Source: Aureispira anguillae (GTDB lineage: Bacteria; Bacteroidota; Bacteroidia; Chitinophagales; Saprospiraceae). From it: a stretch of DNA of 64,000 bases. The position numbers were made by a program, and so were the translations under genes. How positions within the stretch are numbered: position 1 is the stretch's first letter; each line of letters opens with the position of its first letter. The notes below the pieces were generated by a model that saw only the letters and a list, made by a program, of their open reading frames with translations, had not been told where the DNA came from and ran no database searches. Shown one piece after another: positions 44,042 through 53,440 of this stretch. Location of the stretch: positions 527,501 to 591,500 of the forward strand of contig NZ_AP026867.1 in the NCBI RefSeq assembly GCF_026000115.1, in the 5' to 3' direction.

Positions 44042-44797
44042 ATGAAATTTACAGCGAATGTTTTATTGGTGTTGATTATATGTTTGGGTTCCATAACTTC
44101 TTCTTTTGCTCAGAAAAAAAAGGCAGCAAATTTTAATGAAGGAGTCATTAAATACCAAATTGAAATAGAGGGGGCGCCAGAAGTCTCTCAATTTGTAAAT
44201 AACTCTATTATTAATTTATATTTAAAGGGAGAAGATTCCAAGATGGATGTCTCTATTATGGGGGGAATGGCTAACTTCCAGATCATTAATAATATCAAGG
44301 AGGATTTATTGACGTTGTTGATGGATGTGCCTTCGTTTTATGAGAAAACAGCCGTTTCAATTGATGAGAATAGCGATATTTTTAAACAGCTCAAAAAAAC
44401 AAAAAATAAAAACCAAGCTCCTGAAAAAGAGGTAAAAGTTGAGTATTTTAAAAACAAGAAAAAAAAGATTGCTAAATATCCTTGTTACAAAGCAGAGGTT
44501 GCTATGGGAACAGGGGTGAATGATAAATTAACGGTTTATTTGACCAACAAACTTCGTCCAGTAGCACTTTCTCAGGTCGAAAAAACGCTGGGAAACATAG
44601 AAGGTTTTCCTTTAGGTTTTGAGATAGAAATTGAGGGCGTGTTGGTAAAGATCATGGCAGTGGATATTCTTAAGAAATCACTAGATAAAGAAACGTTTGA
44701 TATTCCAAATTCTTATGCTAAAAAAACAATGGATGAGTTTAAGGAGGAGATTGAGCAAAAAATGGGAACTGGTAAAGGAGGAGGGATAGGTCTGTAA
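44042..44797 (+). CDS. Secreted DUF4412-like protein, paralogue 3
   Basis: A 251-aa product from the ATG at 44042 (signal peptide NVLLVLIICLGSITSSFAQ, directly followed by KKK as in paralogue 1); an in-frame start at 44009 would place the signal internally. It repeats the family order: VIKYQIEIEG, LLTLLMDVPSFYEKTAVS, KKKIAKYPCYKAEVAMG, LTVYLTNKLRPVALSQV, NIEGFPLGFEIEIEGVLVKI and FDIPNSYAKKTMDEF. The Cys in IAKYPC is conserved. It ends with a Gly-rich tail (GTGKGGGIGL). It is the most diverged of the three. A perfect palindrome follows. Confidence 0.7.
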   Translation: MKFTANVLLVLIICLGSITSSFAQKKKAANFNEGVIKYQIEIEGAPEVSQFVNNSIINLYLKGEDSKMDVSIMGGMANFQIINNIKEDLLTLLMDVPSFYEKTAVSIDENSDIFKQLKKTKNKNQAPEKEVKVEYFKNKKKKIAKYPCYKAEVAMGTGVNDKLTVYLTNKLRPVALSQVEKTLGNIEGFPLGFEIEIEGVLVKIMAVDILKKSLDKETFDIPNSYAKKTMDEFKEEIEQKMGTGKGGGIGL

Positions 44798-44860
44798 ATG
44801 GATTATGTGCTAAATTTACTAAGATTTTTAGCGCACTTATATGGCCTAAATTTATTAAGT
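44798..44860. repeat. Interspersed repeat with ATGGATTATG start, copy 2
   Basis: ATGGATTATG (44798-44807) and TAAATTTACTAAGATTTTT match the copy at 39469. It starts directly after the stop of the 44042-44797 gene and contains a second TAAATTTATTAAG. GTGCTAAA and TTTAGCGCAC within it can form a hairpin. Confidence 0.5.
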
Positions 44861-44865
44861 ATAGG

Positions 44866-44915
44866 ATAAAGAATTAGAGCGATTGCAGCTAGCTGCAATC
44901 GCTCTAATTCTTTAT
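44866..44915. terminator. Perfect 50-bp palindrome, bidirectional terminator
   Basis: The left arm 44866-44890 (ending GATTGCAGCT) and right arm 44891-44915 (starting AGCTGCAATC) are perfect reverse complements over 25 bp with no spacer, and are followed by TTTTTT. It lies between convergent genes, 15 bp before the minus-strand stop. Confidence 0.88.
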
Positions 44916-44929
44916 TTTTTTGAAGTAAT

Positions 44930-45943
44930 TTATTTTGTCGTGAAATTATACGTACCAACTTTGCGGCCTTTGTTGTAGAGTTCAATACGATAAACCCCAG
45001 CTCGAAAAGGAGTAGTAGGATAAGCATGCCACTCCATACAAAGATTTTTAACAGAGGGATTATAGTCAAAAATTTTGCTGGTAGTGTAGCTAATTGCCTC
45101 GCTATCGCCAAATAAAGTTAATTTGCCAGAACCTCGATTGGGGTCGCTAACAACAGCACCACTAGGATCAATCATCCGTAAATAGAATCGATTCGCACCA
45201 GGTTCGCAAACTTCATTTTTAACAATGTCAAAACAAACTTCAACCAATTCTGTTCGTTTGGCAAAATTGATGCCTTTTCGTTCGCCATTGTTTCTAATAC
45301 GCAAGCCCTTAGCATGAACATTGGTTGTTTGCAAAACAGAGGCGGTATTGAGTTTTTTGTTTAGTTCGTCATTGGTCGTTTGCAATTCGCTTCCTTGTTT
45401 GGCTAGGCGTTCTCGTTCTGCTAATTCTTCAGCATATTTTTTGTCGAGCAATTCCTTTTCTTTTTTTAAACGACGATTTTCGACCCTTAATTCTTCTAAA
45501 TCCAAGGTTTGCTCCTCAACATATTGGCGCATATTAGCGAGTTCAGCACCTAAGTTTTTGAGTTTTAATTCAATTTTTTTACGAGCCGACTGATCTCGTT
45601 TAGCCTGATCTATTAAGCGTTTAATTTTAGAATATTGCGTTTCTAATTCGGACTCTTTTTGAGCGATTTGTGCGTATAATTCTTCGTTCTCTTGTTTATA
45701 AATGGCCAATTCTCTTTTTAGTTCATTGTATAAACTATCCGATTGATAGGCCGCTTGCTCTAGCGTGATAACTTTTTCTTGTTGGGTCTTATTGTTTGAG
45801 AAAGCATAATAAGTCCCAGCAGCCAAGATAATGAACAATAGAAGCAGTAAAGCCCAGAGCTTTTTGTTCTGCTCTTTTTTAGGAGGAGTATCCTGAGGTT
45901 GAGAACTAGGAGGTTGATTGGGTGTTTGTGCTGAATCTGTCAT
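44930..45943 (-). CDS. Single-pass membrane protein with long coiled coil and beta C-terminal domain
   Basis: A 337-aa product from the ATG at 45943. A Pro/Gln-rich cytoplasmic tail (about 25 residues) is followed by one membrane helix (LWALLLLLFIILAAGTYYAF). Then comes a coiled coil of about 170 residues rich in Glu, Lys and Leu (for example ELYAQIAQKESELETQYSKI and LEELRVENRRLKKEKELLDK). The last 125 residues form a beta domain (GLRIRNNGERKGINFAKRTE, FYLRMIDPSGAVVSDPN, MEWHAYPTTPFRAGVYRIEL). The C-terminal part looks like an immunoglobulin-like sandwich seen in Bacteroidota envelope proteins. It may span the periplasm as a rod. Function unknown. Confidence 0.75.
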   Translation of the reverse strand: MTDSAQTPNQPPSSQPQDTPPKKEQNKKLWALLLLLFIILAAGTYYAFSNNKTQQEKVITLEQAAYQSDSLYNELKRELAIYKQENEELYAQIAQKESELETQYSKIKRLIDQAKRDQSARKKIELKLKNLGAELANMRQYVEEQTLDLEELRVENRRLKKEKELLDKKYAEELAERERLAKQGSELQTTNDELNKKLNTASVLQTTNVHAKGLRIRNNGERKGINFAKRTELVEVCFDIVKNEVCEPGANRFYLRMIDPSGAVVSDPNRGSGKLTLFGDSEAISYTTSKIFDYNPSVKNLCMEWHAYPTTPFRAGVYRIELYNKGRKVGTYNFTTK

Positions 45944-46055
45944 TTGTATGGGCAATAAATGTTTATAAAAACATAAAGATAAAGAACTTCATATATAAAG
46001 TGATGATTTTTAGAAATTCTATTCTTAAAAGGAAGGATAAAAAGCCAGTTTTAGA

Positions 46056-46883
46056 CTATAAAAGTTGCAGAAAATCAAAACGTTGCCCATGAAAAAGAAC
46101 ATCCTTACCTTTTATGTAATGTTCGATGCTTTCTAGAACAGGTGTTTTCCACTTATCTTCTTTGGTTTCGCTATAACGACTCTTATTACCTCTACCTATT
46201 GTAAAAACCTGAATGATTTGATCTCCAATACGATAGCGGCGTACAGTCTGAGGGCTCCAAAGCCTGAAAAAATCAACTTGAAATTCTTTATCAATATTAT
46301 TAAAATCTGTAAATTTTATCTTGGTTTTCTTTTCAACTTTTAGCAAGGCTTCTTCAGCAAAAGGAACAGAGCATTTTTTATCTTGATAACCTTCTTCATT
46401 AGAACTGGCATAAAATTTTACATCTTGCGTATCAATCGTCAAGGTCATAAAGTCGCAACTTCTATCGTAATGACAGTAGCCGACGTTTTCTAAGACTGCC
46501 GTTTCAAAATTTGGCAAGCTGTAAGCGACTTCATAGGCCTTTTGAAAATAGGGGAGCAAAGCTTCTTCATAATCGGTGTCTAAAATATCGATAGCACCAA
46601 GCTCTTGATTTAGAATCAATTCGCCCATTTGGTAGGTGCAAACTTTTAGCGTTCCTTTCCATCTTACCTCAATAGCAGGGGTATTATCAAAAGGGCGACC
46701 GCCACCCATTTGCATCATCTGGTTGCTAGGGTTGGACAAATAGCGATTCATTTCCATCTCTAAGACGATGACCTGTCCCATACTACTGCCCAATGGAAAT
46801 AAACTATATTGATAGGCTGCACTACAAGCAAAATTATCACTGATAAAAAGAAAAATAAATAAAAAGGAATAAATATATTTCAT
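46056..46883 (-). CDS. Secreted protein of unknown function
   Basis: A 275-aa protein with signal peptide (MKYIYSFLFIFLFISDNFAC). The signal ends in SDNFACSAAY, so the Cys at residue 20 might be a lipidation site or a disulfide partner of YCHYDRSCDF and KKCSVPF later in the chain. The rest is mostly beta strands with aromatic residues (FRLWSPQTVRRYRIGDQIIQ). No known family. It is on the minus strand, 113 bp upstream of the coiled-coil membrane protein gene, possibly co-transcribed. Confidence 0.7.
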   Translation of the reverse strand: MKYIYSFLFIFLFISDNFACSAAYQYSLFPLGSSMGQVIVLEMEMNRYLSNPSNQMMQMGGGRPFDNTPAIEVRWKGTLKVCTYQMGELILNQELGAIDILDTDYEEALLPYFQKAYEVAYSLPNFETAVLENVGYCHYDRSCDFMTLTIDTQDVKFYASSNEEGYQDKKCSVPFAEEALLKVEKKTKIKFTDFNNIDKEFQVDFFRLWSPQTVRRYRIGDQIIQVFTIGRGNKSRYSETKEDKWKTPVLESIEHYIKGKDVLFHGQRFDFLQLL

Positions 46884-47224
46884 GATGTTAGATCATTGTT
46901 TTTTAGTAAAAGTAGGTCCAACTAAAACATGAAGATAGTGAACAAATCCATCGTTTTAAGCAGATCCATCATTTAAATGGTTCATTCATGTTTTTTGCTC
47001 TGCATTTAGATTTAATGAAGTATTCTAAACGTTGCTTAGATACATAGAGCACACAATTCTAGAACAAAAATAAGAGATACTTTGTAATTTTTTTTGAGTC
47101 TTATATCTTCGTGCATCTTTTTATCTTGATTATATAAGGTATTTAACCAAAAAAGTGGATATTTGAACAACCAAAAATCGGATGCAAAACTACTTTACCT
47201 AAAAATAAAAAACTACAACTAGTA
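46884..47224. other. Intergenic region, 341 bp, divergent
   Basis: An AT-rich spacer between the secreted-protein gene (minus) and tdh (plus), expected to hold both promoters. A TATCTTCG-like box near 47105 is a possible -7 element for tdh but lacks a clear partner. No RNA gene, repeat or ORF was seen. Confidence 0.4.
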
Positions 47225-48208
47225 ATGAGTGCAGATAAAATTTTGGTAATCGGCTCAGAAGGGCAGATTGGCACCGTATTAAGCCATGCCTTGAGAGATG
47301 TTTATGGAATTGCAAATGTGATAACTTCAGATATTAATCAGCCTAGAAAAAGTGTTATTGGACACTTTGAAAAGCTAAATATTTTAGATGGAGAACGTTT
47401 GTTCGAAATTGTCAAAAAACATAAGATTACTCAAATATACCATCTTGCCGCATTGCTCTCAGCCAAAGGAGAGCAAAATCCTCGCCAGACTTGGGATGTG
47501 AACATGAATGGTTTGTTTAATGTATTAGAGGTCGCTCGCCAAGAGCAATTAGATAAAATTTATTTTCCTAGTTCTATTGCTGTTTTTGGAGGACAAACTC
47601 CTAGAAAGGCAACGCCACAATTCACGGTGCTTCAGCCTGAAACCATGTATGGCATTACCAAAGAAGTTGGAGAACACCTCGCTCAATATTATTTCAAAAA
47701 ATTTGGAGTGGATGTTCGTTCGCTTCGTTACCCTGGCTTAATTAGTTATCAATCTTTACCAGGAGGTGGAACAACAGATTATGCTGTAGATATTTTTCAT
47801 AAAGCGGTAAAAGGAGAGGCTTTTGAGTGTTTTTTAGAAAGTGACACTCATTTGCCGATGATGTATATGCCTGACGCTATTCGGGCTACTATGGAGCTAA
47901 TGGAGGCACCTGTAGAAAAACTATCCATGCATTATGGTTATAATGTACGAGCAATGAGTTTTTCTCCTGAAGAGTTAGCCAGTGAAATCAAAAAACATAT
48001 TCCCGATTTTCAGATTAGCTACAAACCTGATTTTCGTCAGCAAATTGCAGAATCTTGGGTAGAAAGCATGGACGATACTTATGCTCGCAACGATTGGGGC
48101 TGGCAAGAAAGATACGATTTGCCAGCAATGGTAGAAGATATGATTGTGAATCTAAAAAGAATTTATAAGTCGGGATCTTCAGAATACGATGAAAAAATGT
48201 TTCTATAA
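47225..48208 (+). CDS. tdh: L-threonine 3-dehydrogenase, short-chain (epimerase-like) type
   Basis: A 327-aa extended SDR protein. It oxidises L-threonine to 2-amino-3-ketobutyrate with NAD+. The coenzyme motif is ILVIGSEGQIGTVLSHAL, the acidic residue that selects NAD is in ITSDINQ, and the active site has Ser in FPSSIAVFG and the Tyr-x3-Lys in MYGITKEVGEH. The substrate-specific loop SLPGGGTTDYAVDIFHKAV is the hallmark of this threonine dehydrogenase type, which is unrelated to the zinc enzyme of E. coli. kbl follows 135 bp downstream, completing the pathway. Confidence 0.95.
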   Translation: MSADKILVIGSEGQIGTVLSHALRDVYGIANVITSDINQPRKSVIGHFEKLNILDGERLFEIVKKHKITQIYHLAALLSAKGEQNPRQTWDVNMNGLFNVLEVARQEQLDKIYFPSSIAVFGGQTPRKATPQFTVLQPETMYGITKEVGEHLAQYYFKKFGVDVRSLRYPGLISYQSLPGGGTTDYAVDIFHKAVKGEAFECFLESDTHLPMMYMPDAIRATMELMEAPVEKLSMHYGYNVRAMSFSPEELASEIKKHIPDFQISYKPDFRQQIAESWVESMDDTYARNDWGWQERYDLPAMVEDMIVNLKRIYKSGSSEYDEKMFL

Positions 48209-48343
48209 AACCTAATTGATCAATTGGGGAGTTTTTTGCAAAATTTCTATTTTCATTACTTCGTTAAAATCATATTTGATGGATTGATAATGTGATGTTG
48301 CTTGTAACACTGCACGAAGTATTAATTTTATAACTGACACACT

Positions 48344-49534
48344 ATGTTTAAGAATGTTCAATCTTCTTTAGCAGAAGAACTACAAGAAATAAAGGACGCT
48401 GGACTTTATAAAGAAGAGCGTGTAATTACAACTCCTCAAGCAGCTGATATTAAGACAGATACTGGTGCAGAGGTGATTAATTTTTGTGCCAATAATTATT
48501 TGGGCTTGTCTTCTCATCCTGAGGTGATTGAGGCAGCAAAAGCAGCTATTGATACGCATGGTTATGGAATGTCTTCGGTACGTTTTATTTGTGGAACACA
48601 GGATATTCATAAGGAACTAGAGCAAAAGATTGCAGATTTTTTGGGTATGGAAGATACGATTCTTTATGCTGCTGCTTTTGATGCTAATGGAGGTGTTTTT
48701 GAACCAATCTTGCACAAAGAGGATGCTATTATTTCTGATGAATTGAATCACGCTTCTATTATTGATGGGATTCGTTTGTGTAAAGCTGCTCGTTATCGTT
48801 ACAAACACAATAATATGGCAGATTTGGAGGAACAATTAAAAGCTGCTCAAGGGGCTCGCCGTCGTCTAATTGTTACCGATGGTTCTTTTTCTATGGATGG
48901 AACGATTGCTCAGTTGGATAAAATTTGTGACTTGGCCGACCAATATGATGCCTTGGTGATGATTGATGAATGTCATTCTACTGGATTCTTGGGCAAAACG
49001 GGGCGTGGAGTACATGAGTATAGGGACGTAATGGGAAGAGTTGACATTATTACAGGAACATTAGGAAAAGCACTAGGGGGAGCCTCTGGTGGGTTTACGG
49101 CTGCTCGCAAAGAAATTGTTGACATGCTGCGCCAACGCTCTCGCCCTTATTTGTTTTCAAATACTGTCGCTCCTTCAATTGTGGGAGCATCTATAAAAGT
49201 ATTGGATATTTTAACTAAGAGCACGGCACTTCGTGATAAATTGGAAGAAAATACCTTGTTTTTCCGAGAAAAAATGACCGAAGCAGGTTTTGATATTATA
49301 GCTGGGGATCATCCAATCGTACCGATTATGTTGTATGATGCGGTCTTGTCTCAACAGATGGCTGATAAATTATTGGACGAAGGAATTTATGTCATTGGGT
49401 TTTATTATCCAGTTGTGCCTAAAGGAAAAGCTCGTATTCGAGTACAAATTTCGGCAGGACATGATCGTCATCACCTCGAAAAGGCAGTTGCTGCTTTTAC
49501 AAAAGTTGGAAAAGAGTTGGGCGTAATAAAATAA
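48344..49534 (+). CDS. kbl: Glycine C-acetyltransferase (2-amino-3-ketobutyrate CoA ligase)
   Basis: A 396-aa PLP-dependent alpha-oxoamine synthase of normal length. It cleaves 2-amino-3-ketobutyrate with CoA to glycine and acetyl-CoA, the second step after Tdh. Visible residues are [36 protein letters not shown], the PLP-ring stack [14 protein letters not shown], the PLP-binding Asp/His in [17 protein letters not shown], and Schiff-base Lys242 in [15 protein letters not shown]. It differs from KBL paralogues such as 8-amino-7-oxononanoate synthase by the C-x-x-N start and its position next to tdh. A strong hairpin follows. Confidence 0.96.
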   Translation: MFKNVQSSLAEELQEIKDAGLYKEERVITTPQAADIKTDTGAEVINFCANNYLGLSSHPEVIEAAKAAIDTHGYGMSSVRFICGTQDIHKELEQKIADFLGMEDTILYAAAFDANGGVFEPILHKEDAIISDELNHASIIDGIRLCKAARYRYKHNNMADLEEQLKAAQGARRRLIVTDGSFSMDGTIAQLDKICDLADQYDALVMIDECHSTGFLGKTGRGVHEYRDVMGRVDIITGTLGKALGGASGGFTAARKEIVDMLRQRSRPYLFSNTVAPSIVGASIKVLDILTKSTALRDKLEENTLFFREKMTEAGFDIIAGDHPIVPIMLYDAVLSQQMADKLLDEGIYVIGFYYPVVPKGKARIRVQISAGHDRHHLEKAVAAFTKVGKELGVIK

Positions 49535-49568
49535 AAATGATTGGTTGAAGTTTTTGCTTCAAAAGTGC

Positions 49569-49615
49569 AATAGCCCGCTAATTTTTGATCTCTATACAAA
49601 AATTAGTGGGCTATT
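49569..49615. terminator. Bidirectional terminator after kbl
   Basis: A 19-bp stem with one wobble pair joins AATAGCCCGCTAATTTTTG (49569-49587) to CAAAAATTAGTGGGCTATT (49597-49615), loop 9 nt, between convergent genes. Confidence 0.85.
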
Positions 49616-49619
49616 TATT

Positions 49620-50069
49620 TTAGACAAGGAGTGCTTCAATCTCATCAATCAAAGAAATTAAATCTCGATCAGGTTCCTGATTTACAAACTCATTGGCTGC
49701 TTCAAATGGGTCTATAGGATATGCTTTTTGATCGTTACTAGGAGAAAGCGCAAAGACAACATAATGACCATATTGGGGCGAATCTGGATTTTCATTGACT
49801 CCCCAATGACCGCTGTATTTTTGTATGAGGTATTCCCCAATGAGGTAGCCAATGCGCACCGAAACCCAAAGACTTGTTTCTTCATCCACGGGTTCTTCTC
49901 GCATAAACTCATCTACTGTCCCCAAAAAATAGCTAGTTTTTTGCTGATCCAATAAAATAGAAGAAGGATCACTTTGATTAAGACGCTCTGCAAAGTCAAT
50001 AATAACAGGATGGCTTTCTTGGACAAATTGCTCTAATTTTTCTTTTCTTTCTTTAATCAGTTGATTCAT
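49620..50069 (-). CDS. Cytoplasmic protein of unknown function
   Basis: A 149-aa acidic protein without signal peptide. An N-terminal helix (LIKERKEKLEQFVQE) precedes WVSVRIGYLIGEYLIQKYSG and a conserved-looking HWGVNENPDSPQYGHYVVF segment, then an acidic C-terminal helix (LISLIDEIEALLV). The GYLIGEYLIxKYxGxW pattern occurs in small uncharacterised bacterial proteins, some found near toxins as immunity proteins, but I cannot assign it. It lies 121 bp downstream of the DinB-like gene on the same strand. Confidence 0.65.
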   Translation of the reverse strand: MNQLIKERKEKLEQFVQESHPVIIDFAERLNQSDPSSILLDQQKTSYFLGTVDEFMREEPVDEETSLWVSVRIGYLIGEYLIQKYSGHWGVNENPDSPQYGHYVVFALSPSNDQKAYPIDPFEAANEFVNQEPDRDLISLIDEIEALLV

Positions 50070-50190
50070 TGCTGTTTTGTTTTTTTGAAAAGAGTATTTC
50101 GTTCACTCTAGTTCAATGTTGTATTATTCCACAAGACCTATTTTAAAGGGGCCTAAGATAGAAAGTTTTCTTCCAGAATAGTCAAAGAAT

Positions 50191-50760
50191 CTAATTAAAT
50201 GAGCCATTGGAATGGATTGCTTGTTGAATGTGGGCTAAATGATGCCTGCAATGCCAAGCATAAATTCCAATATTTTCTTTTAATGAAAAATGTTTGCCAT
50301 GCTCAGGGTGAACAAAACTGCGTTCGAGTTCTGTATTGCTAAGCCGAGTGAGTAGTTTGCTCCATTTGCTGTGCAAGCCCTTTATTAATAATAAAGAATC
50401 ACTAAGGTCATCTTCTAAGGAATCGCTTAGTTCAGCCCATCGGTCTTCCCAATAGGGGCGAATGGTAGGCGTATCTTCTGTTAAGGCTAATTTAAAGCGA
50501 ATGATGCTATTGATATGGCTATCTGCACAGTGATGAACGACCTGTTTTATCGTCCAACCATTCGGGCGATATTTCCAATTGATTTGCGTTGTTGTTAAGC
50601 CCACTAGAATTTCCTCCAAACGATGGGGGAAGTCTCTAATGTCCTCAATCCATTGACTGATTATTGTAGGAGTAATGGTAGAAGGTCTAACAAATTCTCC
50701 AATTGGAAATTTGAGTTGTTCTAGTGTCGGCATCTTATTAGGTTCGTTTAATTGGTTCAT
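50191..50760 (-). CDS. DinB-like metal-dependent protein, YfiT/bacillithiol-transferase type
   Basis: A 189-aa four-helix-bundle protein. The opening KFPIGEFVRP and the segment WTIKQVVHHCADSH, then YAWHCRHHLAHIQQAI, are signatures of the YfiT branch of the DinB superfamily. They supply the three His ligands of the metal site. In Bacillus such proteins are bacillithiol S-transferases or metal-dependent hydrolases. Its 5' end overlaps the end of the upstream gene by 23 bp; the second Met (ATG at 50733) would remove the overlap and gives a start closer to that of homologues. Confidence 0.85.
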   Translation of the reverse strand: MNQLNEPNKMPTLEQLKFPIGEFVRPSTITPTIISQWIEDIRDFPHRLEEILVGLTTTQINWKYRPNGWTIKQVVHHCADSHINSIIRFKLALTEDTPTIRPYWEDRWAELSDSLEDDLSDSLLLIKGLHSKWSKLLTRLSNTELERSFVHPEHGKHFSLKENIGIYAWHCRHHLAHIQQAIHSNGSFN

Positions 50761-51451
50761 AAACAGCGCTAGGATTTTGTTTTAATTTGATCCAGCTTTT
50801 TTGATTGATAATTTTTTTTAGTTGATAATGCATTGTCTTTCCTTTAGCCCTTTTTCTTTGATAGGCAACTAAGCCAATTCCCAAAGCATAGCTGGTTTCT
50901 TGATCGAAGTCAATCGTATGAATTTCTTCACCATTATTGAGGCTATGCCTAAAAGAATCTTTAAACAAAATCGTTTTATACGTCTCTTTTTGAAAGGTAA
51001 ACTCTTTAGTAGTCTTTAAAAAAGTTCTCCTTTTCCGAATACTCTCTTTTCCAAAAGGGCTCTTGTAAAGAGCAGACCATTTGATAGGGCTATCTTTAGC
51101 TTGTTGCCATTGAAAAACATCTTTGTGAATCAGGCGACTATCGGTCATTATTCCCGAAATAGCAAGCTTGTACTTCTCTAGCCTAGCACCTTGAGTACTT
51201 ATTTTTTCTACTAGAATTTCTAATGGATAAAAATCTTGATCAAAAATAGTAGTTGTAAAAAGCGTGTCGTTATTGACAATTTTGGTTTGCATATGCCAGT
51301 ACAAAATGTCGTTAGGATTGTTGGCATTGACGTATTTATAAGTTTTGGGTTGAAAAAAATTAGAATAAGGAAAATAATAAGGTTTTAGATTGCCTACTGT
51401 TTGAGCCAAACAAAAAGTAGGGAAAAGGATAAGAAATGCAATATATTTCAT
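50738..51451 (-). CDS. Secreted protein of unknown function
   Basis: A 237-aa protein with signal peptide (MKYIAFLILFPTFCLAQ). The mature chain begins TVGNLKPYYFPYSNFFQPK and is mostly beta strands (LYWHMQTKIVNNDTLFTTTI, YKLAISGIMTDSRLIHKDVF). It also has KTTKEFTFQKETYKTILFKD and ETSYALGIGLVAYQRKRAKG, which recall LolA/DUF-type periplasmic beta proteins. I do not recognise the family. It overlaps the DinB-like gene by up to 23 bp, suggesting translational coupling. Confidence 0.7.
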   Translation of the reverse strand: MKYIAFLILFPTFCLAQTVGNLKPYYFPYSNFFQPKTYKYVNANNPNDILYWHMQTKIVNNDTLFTTTIFDQDFYPLEILVEKISTQGARLEKYKLAISGIMTDSRLIHKDVFQWQQAKDSPIKWSALYKSPFGKESIRKRRTFLKTTKEFTFQKETYKTILFKDSFRHSLNNGEEIHTIDFDQETSYALGIGLVAYQRKRAKGKTMHYQLKKIINQKSWIKLKQNPSAVYEPIKRT

Positions 51452-51541
51452 AAAGTCATTATTAAAGGTTTAGTTTCAATTGGGGCTAGTGTAAGTACCT
51501 TACAAACGAATCAAGTTATCAACTGTGGATTCAAATGCTAC

Positions 51542-53440
51542 TTATTCCTTCGTTGTATGATTATTTGCAATAGGATTAGATATATTTTGATGTTCAAAAG
51601 GAATAGATTCTTTTATCCATTGGGCACACTCCTCAAAGTTTTTAAAGGAGTATTGTTGTTCAACCAAGCTAGGAATAAGATTAAAGCGCTCAAAAATATC
51701 TAAGGGTTGCCCACTGAGTCCCGTAAAACAAACTTTTATGTCCTGATCTTGGAGCGTGATAAGCGCATCTTCCATTGCATACAAGCCCGATTGATCAACA
51801 TAAGGAACCCTGTCCATGCGAATAATTACAATTTGGACATCGGGTAAGGCATTAATCATATCTTGAAAACGAGAGGCAAAACCAAAAAATAAAGGACCAT
51901 CCAGATGTTTGATATATATTTTATCGCCAATTTGATGAATAAGATCAGCTTCATCTTGCCACATAATTTCTCGTGAAAATTCTTTTAATGGAGCAGTATT
52001 GGTACGATGGTCAACAACATCAGATATTTTTTTCATAAATAAAATAGAAGACAAAATAAGACCGACTAAAACAGCCTGAATAAGCCCTACAAATATAGTA
52101 AGCCCCAAAACAGTAAACATTACAATAACTTCTGCTACGGGCAATTGAAAAATATGACGCAGCCCTTTGTAATCCATAACGCCAATTCCAACCGTAATCA
52201 AAATACCAGCTAAAACAGCAGCAGGAATTTTAGAAGCCAATTGTCCCAATGCAAGCAAAACAACCAAGAGTAAAAGCCCTGCGATCATTCCCGATAGTTT
52301 GGTTTTACCACCAGAGTTGATATTAACAACAGTACGAATCGTTGCACCTGCGCCAGGAATTCCTCCAAATAGCGCTGCAATGGAGTTTCCAATACCTTGC
52401 CCAACTAGTTCTTGGTTGGGGTTGTGTTTTGTCTTCGTCATATTGTCGGCAACAATAGAAGTCAAGAGGGAATCAATTGCCCCCAAAGCAGCCAAAGAAA
52501 TCGCTGTAAAAATATAGGGACTAATCTGGCTCCAACTAAATTCAGAAAACACATTGCTATAAAAAATGGGAAAACCACTAGGTATGGTACCAATGGCTCG
52601 ATAGTTGTCTTCTCCCAATCCAAAATAAGCTCCCAACGATACCCCTAACAGTGCCACAAGACTACTTGGAACAGCAGTGGTTATGGTCTTAAACCCATAT
52701 ATAATTAGAATGGTTAGTAAGGCTAGAAATAGATTGATATAATTGATGTTTTGTGCCGCTCTTGGTAGTAGTTTTAGTGCACCAAGTACGCCAGAAGCAT
52801 CTGCGGCTGCCAAGACAGCAGCCTCTTTCATAATTTGCGTATCTGTAATTTCTGCTGCTCTATTGATAGTTTCTTTAAAATCTTCCAATACTAAAACATC
52901 ATCAGCGGCTTTTTCTCTTAAGATTTTTTCTAGAATGATTTCTTGGGCCTGAGGCTTAAATTCATTCAAAAAACTAATGTCCTCTTTGGGATAATAACCC
53001 AATGTTGGTAATATTTGAGTGATTAAAATAATCACACCAATTCCTGTCATAAAACCAGATATAACAGGATAGGGAATATAGCGAATGTATTGCCCTACTT
53101 TTAGCAGACCTAATAGAACTTGTATCAAACCAGATAATAGAAAGACCATTAGAATATAGGGCAAGGCTTTGCCTAAGTCTCCATCGTTAGCTGCTGTAAT
53201 ACCTGCAATAATGACCATACTTACAGCAGTCATAGGAGCTGTCGGACCCGATATTTGTGTATTGGTGCCCCCAAATAGTGCCGCAAAAAAACTAATAAAT
53301 ATAGCTCCATATAAACCAGCTGTTGCCCCCATGCCAGATTGAACACCAAAAGCTAGAGCTAGTGGCAATGCTACAATTCCAGAGGTTAACCCACCGAATA
53401 AATCCCCTTTAAAGTGTTTAAAGTCAAAACCAAATTTCAT
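51542..53440 (-). CDS. SulP/SLC26 family anion transporter with STAS domain
   Basis: A 632-aa protein. The membrane part (to about residue 490) has about 12-14 helices with DLFGGLTSGIVALPLALAFG, SGMGATAGLYGAIFISFFAA and FGGTNTQISGPTAPMTAVSM, signatures of SulP transporters. HNPNQELVGQGIGNSIAALF and GGIPGAGATIRTVVNINSG follow. A STAS domain (about 500-600) holds YIKHLDGPLFFGFASRFQDM and PYVDQSGLYAMEDALI. An extra segment of about 60 residues near 160-220 (QEIILEKILREKAADDVLVL) separates two helices. It moves sulfate, bicarbonate or other small anions; no carbonic anhydrase is next to it to favour bicarbonate. Confidence 0.92.
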   Translation of the reverse strand: MKFGFDFKHFKGDLFGGLTSGIVALPLALAFGVQSGMGATAGLYGAIFISFFAALFGGTNTQISGPTAPMTAVSMVIIAGITAANDGDLGKALPYILMVFLLSGLIQVLLGLLKVGQYIRYIPYPVISGFMTGIGVIILITQILPTLGYYPKEDISFLNEFKPQAQEIILEKILREKAADDVLVLEDFKETINRAAEITDTQIMKEAAVLAAADASGVLGALKLLPRAAQNINYINLFLALLTILIIYGFKTITTAVPSSLVALLGVSLGAYFGLGEDNYRAIGTIPSGFPIFYSNVFSEFSWSQISPYIFTAISLAALGAIDSLLTSIVADNMTKTKHNPNQELVGQGIGNSIAALFGGIPGAGATIRTVVNINSGGKTKLSGMIAGLLLLVVLLALGQLASKIPAAVLAGILITVGIGVMDYKGLRHIFQLPVAEVIVMFTVLGLTIFVGLIQAVLVGLILSSILFMKKISDVVDHRTNTAPLKEFSREIMWQDEADLIHQIGDKIYIKHLDGPLFFGFASRFQDMINALPDVQIVIIRMDRVPYVDQSGLYAMEDALITLQDQDIKVCFTGLSGQPLDIFERFNLIPSLVEQQYSFKNFEECAQWIKESIPFEHQNISNPIANNHTTKE

